Source: JAJXSS01 sp964547135 (GTDB lineage Bacteria > Planctomycetota > Phycisphaerae > Phycisphaerales > Phycisphaeraceae). From it: a stretch of DNA of 10,208 nt. The stretch spans positions 1 to 10,208 of the forward strand of contig CAZJMK010000093.1 of assembly GCA_964547135.1 (NCBI GenBank). The letters are read 5' to 3'. This document shows, piece by piece, positions 6,095-10,208 of the stretch. Both the position numbers and the translations under genes were made by a program. The first letter of the stretch is position 1. Each line of letters opens with the position of its first letter. Below the pieces are notes generated by a model that saw nothing but the letters and a program-made list of their open reading frames with translations, was not told the DNA's origin and ran no database searches.

Positions 6095-6120
6095 ACTCGG
6101 CCACTGGGCCACTTCTTCAC
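6095..6120 (-). repeat. AGTGGYCA octamer stretch, inverted
   Basis: On the minus strand this reads GTGAAGAAGTGGCCCAGTGG followed by CCGAGT, three degenerate octamers of the family found inside asnS. It sits between the large inverted repeat and the lipoprotein gene. Confidence 0.7.
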
Positions 6121-6131
6121 GCCAACACGGT

Positions 6132-6137
6132 TACAAT
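6132..6137 (+). promoter_or_regulatory. Possible -10 box placing +1 at the lipoprotein start codon
   Basis: TACAAT ends six bases before ATG 6144. If it is used, transcription would begin at or beside the start codon and give a leaderless mRNA. There is no recognisable -35 box at the right distance, so this is weak. Confidence 0.25.
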
Positions 6138-6143
6138 GTGGGC

Positions 6144-6551
6144 ATGAATACAGGGATGAAATCGGTGCGTGCGTGGCTGATGGGGTTGTTCATGGGTGTG
6201 ATGCTGATGGGCTGCACGCAGCGGACGATTTATGTCACGTCGGAGCCGGCGGGGGCGTTGGTGTATTTGAATGATCAGGAGGTTGGGCGGACGCCGGTGA
6301 GTGTGCCGTTCACGCATTACGGGGTTTATGATGTAAGGTTGGAGTTGGAGGGGCATCTGCCGATGTGGACGCAGGCGGAGGCAAAGACGCCCTGGTGGGA
6401 CCATATCGGGCCGGATTTGGCGGCGGAGATGATTCCGGGAAGCAAGTCGGAGGTGCGTTGGCACTTTGACCTTGCACCCAAGGGCGAAGACAACCCGGAG
6501 GCATTGCTGGACCGTGCGGGTCAGTTACGGGCGACGACCCGGCAGCGGTGA
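6144..6551 (+). CDS. Small PEGA-domain lipoprotein
   Basis: The predicted protein of about 135 residues starts with a lipoprotein signal peptide: basic MKSVRAW, a hydrophobic stretch LMGLFMGVMLMG, then a lipobox ending in the cysteine of LMGC. It should be exported, lipidated and membrane-anchored. The mature part opens with QRTIYVTSEPAGALVYLNDQEVGRTPVSVPFTHYG, a clear PEGA-type beta-sandwich repeat named for the motif around SEPAGA. Such domains usually lie at the cell surface or serve as envelope modules. The remainder (WDHIGPDLAAEMIPGSKSEVRWHFDLAP) is typical of short planctomycete PEGA proteins. The start may be GTG 6138, ATG 6144 or ATG 6156, and the last gives the most classical signal peptide. 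None has a strong ribosome-binding site. It has no evident operon partner. Confidence 0.88.
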   Translation: MNTGMKSVRAWLMGLFMGVMLMGCTQRTIYVTSEPAGALVYLNDQEVGRTPVSVPFTHYGVYDVRLELEGHLPMWTQAEAKTPWWDHIGPDLAAEMIPGSKSEVRWHFDLAPKGEDNPEALLDRAGQLRATTRQR

Positions 6552-6623
6552 ACGCATCATATTTTTCAACGCTGTTTGGGGACGGAACAACAAACATGTT
6601 ATCGGTCCTCACGATTGACCCGC

Positions 6624-6703
6624 AAAAAACGATATTGTTTTTTCATTTATTGTCGCATATTATTGTTTTTGGCCGAAAACAGGAATAAGATTTTTTATCT
6701 TAT
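6624..6703 (+). promoter_or_regulatory. Fic gene promoter with two perfect inverted repeats
   Basis: TTGTTT (6635-6640) and TATTAT (6658-6663) are separated by 17 bp and form the best promoter in the window, with +1 near 6670. Arms AAAAAAC (6624-6630) and GTTTTTT (6637-6643) make a perfect 7-bp inverted repeat over the -35 box. Arms ATAAGAT (6685-6691) and ATCTTAT (6697-6703) make a second one in the leader, 24 bases before the start codon. The placement fits repressor operators. The region is much more AT-rich than its surroundings. Confidence 0.55.
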
Positions 6704-6727
6704 CATTGGCGCGAATAAGGCGCACGT

Positions 6728-7897
6728 ATGCGTGAAGCAGATTTTCACATTCATGCCCGAAAGCATCTTGTAAAAGTAAACAGTTATTTGGCTTATATTC
6801 CGCCGAAGTTGCCGCCACAAATCGTGTGGTCCAATGCGTTGGTGCAGAGCGTCACGCAGGCGGAGCGAGCTTTGGGGCAATTGGCGGGGCTGGGGCGAAC
6901 GCTACCGAACCCACATTTGCTGATACGTCCCTTTTTACAGCGCGAAGCGGTGTTATCCAGTCAGATTGAGGGTACGCAGGCTTCGCTTTCGGATGTGTTA
7001 TTGTTTGATGCGGGCCAGCGTGTTGCTGAAGGGCAATCGGATTTATTGGAAGTGCGGAACTACATCCGTGCGTTGGAGTATGGGTTGGATTCCGGCAACC
7101 AGTTGCCGATGTCACGACGGCTGTGGTGCGAATTGCATGCGCGGCTGATGGAAGGTGTGCGTGGGGAAAATCGCGCACCTGGCGAGTTTCGGCGAACTCA
7201 GGTGTGGATTGGCCCACAAGGGGCGTCGGTGGATGAATCACGCTTTGTGCCGCCGCCTGCGGGGCCGGAGTTGGAACGTTGCCTGAATGAGTTGGAAATG
7301 TTTTTGCACGAGCGGTCGCAATTTCCGTCGGTGATTCGTCTGGCGATGGTGCATTACCAGTTTGAGACGATTCATCCGTTTTTGGATGGCAATGGGCGTA
7401 TTGGTCGTTTGCTCATCACGCTGATGCTCTGTCAGGAACAGATTCTGCCTCAGCCGCTTTTGTATTTGTCCGCTTTTTTTGAGCGTCATCGTTCGCGTTA
7501 CTACGACTTGTTGTTGGCGGTGAGTCAGCAGGAGGCGTGGGAGTCATGGTTTGTTTTTTTCTGTCAAGGCGTGACGGAGGAGTCAGCTGATGCAGTCAAC
7601 CGAGCGCGCAGGTTATTGGATTTGCAGGCTCAATATGTGCAACGACAAAGATCGGCCATCACCGGGAAATTGGTGAACATGCTGTTTACGTCTATCGTCG
7701 TAAACAACCGCATGGTGGCCAAAGAATTAAAGCTGACGGAGTCGGCTGCGCAGCGTCATCTGAATCAACTCCTGGAGCAGGGCATTCTTCGAGAAGTGAC
7801 GGGGTGGAAGCGTAATCGCGTTTACATGGCTCACGAAATATTGGCGATCCTCAATCAGCCGATTATGTCCTCGCCGCCCCCGGATTCCATCCAGTGA
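6728..7897 (+). CDS. Fic family protein, class II self-inhibited, with C-terminal winged helix
   Basis: Fic enzymes usually transfer AMP from ATP to a hydroxyl side chain of a target protein. This 389-residue protein has the complete catalytic motif HPFLDGNGRIGR (216-227), with catalytic H216, acidic D220 and phosphate-binding N222, R224 and R227. SSQIEG (77-82) matches the inhibitory (S/T)xxxE(G/N) motif. It lies before the Fic core, which places the protein in class II, where E81 would block ATP binding until relieved. An N-terminal Fic_N-like domain leads into the core (about 105-285). A C-terminal winged helix-turn-helix (about 310-372, NRMVAKELKLTESAAQRHLNQLLEQG) suggests DNA binding or autoregulation. 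TAAGG seven bases upstream supports the start. No separate antitoxin gene is adjacent, consistent with built-in inhibition. The target is unknown. The AT-rich upstream region hints at acquisition by transfer. Confidence 0.95.
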   Translation: MREADFHIHARKHLVKVNSYLAYIPPKLPPQIVWSNALVQSVTQAERALGQLAGLGRTLPNPHLLIRPFLQREAVLSSQIEGTQASLSDVLLFDAGQRVAEGQSDLLEVRNYIRALEYGLDSGNQLPMSRRLWCELHARLMEGVRGENRAPGEFRRTQVWIGPQGASVDESRFVPPPAGPELERCLNELEMFLHERSQFPSVIRLAMVHYQFETIHPFLDGNGRIGRLLITLMLCQEQILPQPLLYLSAFFERHRSRYYDLLLAVSQQEAWESWFVFFCQGVTEESADAVNRARRLLDLQAQYVQRQRSAITGKLVNMLFTSIVVNNRMVAKELKLTESAAQRHLNQLLEQGILREVTGWKRNRVYMAHEILAILNQPIMSSPPPDSIQ

Positions 7898-7910
7898 GCA
7901 GCAACGCGAA

Positions 7911-8321
7911 TCAATGAGCATCGGTATTGTCGTGAGTGGAGGGATCAAGCAACGGGTGCTGGTGAATCAGGTATTCGGTGACCGGATTGCCGGCGATGAG
8001 GTGTTCTTGAATGATGCGTTCGAGGACGGGCGGGTCACATTGGCGGTACCAGCAACCTTCGGGGTAAACGACAGCGATGGGTCCGCCGGCACAGATACGC
8101 AGGCAATTGGCTTTGGTACGGGCGATGCCGCCCTGCTCGGAAAGGCCCAGTTCCTTGAGGCGGTTTTTGAGGTAGTTCCAGGCGATCAGGCTGCGTTCCT
8201 TGGTGCAGCATTCGGGTTTGGTTTGATCGCAACAGAGAAAGATGTGGCGATGAATGCGGTCGTAGCCCAGGGCGACGGCAGCACGCTGCTGGGCGGGTAA
8301 ACTGGCAGGATCAAGGGGCAT
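7911..8321 (-). CDS. Thioredoxin-fold [2Fe-2S] ferredoxin domain protein
   Basis: This protein of about 136 residues resembles stand-alone thioredoxin-like [2Fe-2S] ferredoxins related to the NuoE subunit. HIFLCCDQTKPECCTKERS (26-44) holds the first cysteine pair (C30/C31 and C38/C39). ANCLRICAGGPIAVVYPEG (71-89) holds C73 and C77, a typical CxxxC followed by the conserved GP. Together these can bind one cluster. Extra cysteines at C90 and C95 (EGCWYRQCDPPV) are a subgroup feature. The tail LERIIQEHLIAGNPVTEYLI is the usual family ending. It probably acts as a soluble electron carrier, with unknown partners. An upstream in-frame ATG at 8357 would add 12 residues. I prefer 8321, because TATAAA immediately upstream of 8357 could be a -10 box that puts +1 inside that extension. 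It converges on the Fic gene with only 13 bp between the stop codons. Confidence 0.92.
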   Translation of the reverse strand: MPLDPASLPAQQRAAVALGYDRIHRHIFLCCDQTKPECCTKERSLIAWNYLKNRLKELGLSEQGGIARTKANCLRICAGGPIAVVYPEGCWYRQCDPPVLERIIQEHLIAGNPVTEYLIHQHPLLDPSTHDNTDAH

Positions 8322-8386
8322 AGTATTTCGTCCGGGGATCGTTGAGCGACGTACCATTTTATAGGTATGTCGAGGAACAATCGATT

Positions 8387-8500
8387 ATTTCGAATTTCGA
8401 ATTTCGGATTTCGAATTTGCAGAAACAAGCCAAGGACGAGACACGAGCCAAGCGTGTGTCGAGGACTTGGGTATTCTGTTGGGTTACCCGGTTGGTCAGT
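8387..8500 (+). repeat. Composite dispersed repeat, third copy
   Basis: ATTTCGAATTTCGAATTTCGG-type sequence (8387-8418) is followed by GCCAAGGACGAGACACGAGC...CTTGGGTATTCTGTTGGG (from 8429). The same order appears at 5896-5950 (ATATCGAATTTATC, then GCCAAGAACGAGG...CTTGGGTATGG) and in the inverted right arm at 6048-6086. The ATTTCGAATTTCGG part also occurs alone at 9976-10000 and, inverted, near 600-614. Confidence 0.75.
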
Positions 8501-8515
8501 ACGCTGCGGGATATT

Positions 8516-8552
8516 CAGCCCTCACCTTACCCTCTCCCATGGGGAGAGGGAG
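8516..8552 (+). repeat. CCCTCTCCC/GGGAGAGGG hairpin carrying a ribosome-binding site
   Basis: CCCTCTCCC (8530-8538) and GGGAGAGGG (8542-8550) form a perfect 9-bp stem with a 3-base loop. It is related to the inverted-repeat arms at 1644-1816. The 3' arm runs into GGGAG (8548-8552), six bases before the DUF971 start codon, so the repeat doubles as that gene's Shine-Dalgarno sequence. Confidence 0.75.
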
Positions 8553-8558
8553 TAGAAC

Positions 8559-8900
8559 ATGATCAATCGCCCCAAACATATTCACCTGGACCGCGCCAAG
8601 GGGTTGACGGTTGAGTGGTCGGATGGGTCGAGCAGTTTTTACCCGGTGGCATACCTTCGTCGCATGTCGCCTTCAGCGGACGCCAGGGAATTACGTGATC
8701 AGATGAAGCGTAACCCGTTGACGGTATTGCCTGCGGGCGCGGGGGGAAGCGGCGATCAGCCGATGACGGTGCAGCACATCGAAGGGGTGGGGAATTATGC
8801 GGTTCGACTGATGTTTTCGGATGGTCATCACACCGGGCTGTATTCGTGGGATTACCTGCGATCGATTGACCCGAAAAAAGAGACCTCGGCGCAGGGATGA
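8559..8900 (+). CDS. DUF971 domain protein (GBBH-like N-terminal fold)
   Basis: This 113-residue protein consists almost entirely of a DUF971 domain, the small zinc-binding-like fold also found at the N-terminus of gamma-butyrobetaine hydroxylases. Family landmarks are the paired strands LTVEWSDGSSSFYPVAYLRRMSP (16-38) and VGNYAVRLMFSDGHHTGLYSWDYLRSIDP (76-104). The middle of the domain, where many members carry a conserved cysteine after the LR-x-x-SP block, has SADARE with no cysteine, so metal binding is doubtful. Stand-alone members are linked in other bacteria to iron-sulfur or quinone metabolism, but the function here is unassigned. The start is well supported by GGGAG six bases upstream. 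The gene is followed at once by a stem-loop that overlaps its stop codon. Confidence 0.9.
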   Translation: MINRPKHIHLDRAKGLTVEWSDGSSSFYPVAYLRRMSPSADARELRDQMKRNPLTVLPAGAGGSGDQPMTVQHIEGVGNYAVRLMFSDGHHTGLYSWDYLRSIDPKKETSAQG

Positions 8901-8913
8901 GTTTTTACTCATC
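8896..8913 (+). terminator. Stem-loop overlapping the DUF971 stop codon
   Basis: GATGAGT (8896-8902) pairs perfectly with ACTCATC (8907-8913) around a TTTT loop, and T-rich GTTTATTAACATTTT follows. The stop codon TGA (8898-8900) lies in the 5' arm. It is a plausible but GC-poor intrinsic terminator. Confidence 0.5.
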
Positions 8914-9175
8914 GTTTATTAACATTTTCATTGCTTGTATGTAACCCTATGCTTGCAATAAAAGATTAACGTTTCGGCGGAGTCAGAAGCCTGTCATCGG
9001 TACGTGGTTGATCGTGAGTTTTGGGATTGGCACGCAATGCAGCGACATGGAGGCGGAAGCGATCGACCGACAAACCGAAACGGGGCGGAGGCGCGACCGT
9101 TGCGCTGTGAGGAGATTGTCGAAGGCTGAGGAGTGGTACGGGTCGTGAGGGTTGTTTGTCATGAGGATGCTAGCC
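8914..9175 (+). other. Gene-free leader region before the response regulator
   Basis: The first 60 bases are AT-rich. TTGCTT (8931-8936) and TGCAAT (8954-8959), 17 bp apart, are a weak promoter candidate. From about 8970 to 9150 the sequence turns GC-rich and I recognise no gene, RNA or repeat in it. If the promoter is real, the mRNA leader would be about 200 bases. Confidence 0.35.
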
Positions 9176-9955
9176 ATGAATGATTCACCCGTGGATGTGC
9201 AGAAGGCCAAACGCAAACCGGTCAGTCCGTCGGCTGCGGGGGACGGATCGGGGAACAGCCGGGGAAGGGCGCATTTGCTGGTGGTGGAGGACGAGCAGGA
9301 TTTGTTGGAACTGCTCAAGTACAACCTGGAACGGGAGGGGTATCGGGTGACGCCGGCGGAGTCGGGGGAAAAGGCCTTGCGGGCGGCGCGGACGGAGGCA
9401 CCGGATTTGGTGGTGTTGGACATCATGCTGCCGGGGATGGACGGATTGGAGGTTTGTCGGGGGCTCAAGGCAGCGGAAGACACGGCTCATGTGCCGATTG
9501 TGATGCTGACCGCCAAGACGGAGGAGGCAGACGTGGTGACGGGGTTGGAGATGGGGGCGGACGATTACATCACCAAGCCGTTTTCGCCGAGGGTGCTGTT
9601 GGCGCGGGTGAAGGCGGTGTTAAGGCGGAAGGGGTTGGAGAGTTCGGACCCCGGTTTGCCGGAGGAGTCGATACAGATAAGGGATTTGTCGATTCGCCCG
9701 GATCGGCATGAAGTGACGGTGGGGGGTGAGCCGGTGGAATTGACAGCCACGGAATTCAGGCTGCTGTCGCTCATGGCTGGCAAACCGGGCAGGGTGTTCA
9801 CCCGGCAACAGATTATTGAATCGATTCACGGCAAGTACGCAGCGGTGACGGATCGTTCGGTGGATGTGCAGATTGTCATGTTGCGACGAAAACTGGGGAC
9901 CATCGGCGATGATATTCAGACCGTGCGCGGGGTGGGGTATCGGTTTAAAGAGTGA
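9176..9955 (+). CDS. OmpR/PhoB-family two-component response regulator
   Basis: A receiver domain (about 32-150) is joined to a C-terminal winged-helix DNA-binding domain (about 165-258). The acidic pair E38 and D39 (LLVVEDEQD), phospho-acceptor D82 (LVVLDIMLPGMDG), T112 (MLTAKTEE) and K134 (DDYITKPF) make a complete receiver site. The DNA-binding part has ELTATEFRLLSLMAGKPGRVFTRQQII, the recognition-helix region TDRSVDVQIVMLRRKLG and the closing VRGVGYRFKE. It should act as a phosphorylation-controlled transcription factor. It resembles PhoB in pattern, but the regulon cannot be inferred. About 30 Lys/Ser/Pro-rich residues precede the receiver domain, more than usual. I chose ATG 9176 because GAGGA lies eight bases upstream. 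ATG 9161, ATG 9167 and TTG 9152 are in-frame alternatives. No histidine kinase follows within the window, and repeat DNA begins at the stop codon. Confidence 0.95.
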   Translation: MNDSPVDVQKAKRKPVSPSAAGDGSGNSRGRAHLLVVEDEQDLLELLKYNLEREGYRVTPAESGEKALRAARTEAPDLVVLDIMLPGMDGLEVCRGLKAAEDTAHVPIVMLTAKTEEADVVTGLEMGADDYITKPFSPRVLLARVKAVLRRKGLESSDPGLPEESIQIRDLSIRPDRHEVTVGGEPVELTATEFRLLSLMAGKPGRVFTRQQIIESIHGKYAAVTDRSVDVQIVMLRRKLGTIGDDIQTVRGVGYRFKE

Positions 9956-10165
9956 AGTGGTCGAGTGGGGAGATGATTTCGGATTTCGAATTTCGGATTT
10001 GAGTTAGCGCCGCGATTTATCGCGTTGGGTCGAAGTGGTTAATCGGTTGGTCGGTGAGTCGGTTCATCGGTTGAGGAAGTGGTCAAGTGAGAGGGGGGCT
10101 GGGTGCTTGGAGCCAGGTTATAACAGAAGATGAACATGAACTGCCAAGCCCCAAGCCACTAGTGT
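9953..10165 (+). repeat. Mosaic of dispersed repeat modules
   Basis: In order this stretch holds AAGTGGTCGAGTGG octamers overlapping the response-regulator stop codon (9953-9970) and an ATTTCGAATTTCGG element (9976-10000). The palindromic module follows (10003-10024), identical to 253-274. Then come GGTTAATCGG/TTGGTCGGTGAGTCGG sequence (about 10037-10071), related to the interior of the 5909-6086 repeat, and octamers GAAGTGGTCAAGTG (10076-10089). A loose inverted pair GGGTGCTTGG/CCAAGCCCCAAGCC (10103-10157) ends it. I see no gene from 9956 to the window end. Confidence 0.75.
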
Positions 10166-10208
10166 TTCATTGCATCTCGATTGATGGATATAGTTTTTTG
10201 AGCTTGAC

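Noticed and set aside
5492..6274. Plus-strand open frame of 260 codons spanning the glycosyltransferase end, the inverted repeat and the lipoprotein start
   Set aside because: It crosses two real genes out of frame and translates repeat DNA. It is not a plausible protein.
8896..8913. Stem-loop considered as a riboswitch element for the response regulator
   Set aside because: It is a simple 7-bp hairpin overlapping the preceding stop codon, with no conserved aptamer structure nearby.
8983..9483. Minus-strand open frame of 166 codons opposite the response regulator
   Set aside because: It is serine- and arginine-rich, has no family motif, and its first half is the exact antisense of the receiver domain. 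It is a shadow of a GC-rich gene.

Overview
The window looks like a chromosomal segment of a moderately GC-rich bacterium. The gene set (Memo-type protein, AsnRS, CrtQ-like glycosyltransferase, thioredoxin-fold ferredoxin, DUF971), the slow-growth-style gene spacing and the many short dispersed intergenic repeats suggest a member of the Planctomycetota, perhaps Phycisphaerae. That assignment is an inference from gene types and repeat style, not from a phylogenetic marker.

Layout. Positions 1-747 are a gene-free, repeat-rich stretch that opens with a CTCCAAG heptamer array. A Memo/AmmeMemoRadiSam-B family gene (minus, 748-1593) and asparaginyl-tRNA synthetase (plus, 1861-3387) are divergent. 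Between them lies a pair of 59-bp inverted repeats. A repeat- and MITE-bearing gap leads to a CAT-anticodon tRNA (3795-3868), followed by an acyltransferase and a membrane glycosyltransferase that overlap by 4 bp and are probably one operon for making an acylated glycolipid or glycosylated carotenoid. Then come a large imperfect inverted repeat, a small PEGA-domain lipoprotein, an AT-rich promoter region with two perfect inverted repeats, and a class II Fic protein (6728-7897). A [2Fe-2S] ferredoxin gene converges on it (minus, 7911-8321). A DUF971 gene (8559-8900) and an OmpR/PhoB-type response regulator (9176-9955) complete the plus strand. The window ends in another repeat mosaic.

The genes are mostly housekeeping or stand-alone. 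The unusual biology is in the repeats. At least five short repeat modules recur in different combinations: an AGTGGYCA octamer, an 18-nt sequence containing a CGCGAT/ATCGCG palindrome, an ATTTCGAATTTCGG element, a GCCAAGRACGAGG...CTTGGGTATTCTG element and a CCCTCTCCC/GGGAGAGGG hairpin. One, the octamer, sits in frame inside asnS and adds about 30 residues to the enzyme. Another supplies the ribosome-binding site of the DUF971 gene. A 174-bp MITE-like insertion has split a further repeat copy, and its target duplication and an empty site elsewhere in the window can both be read directly. No CRISPR array, prophage or complete transposase gene is present.
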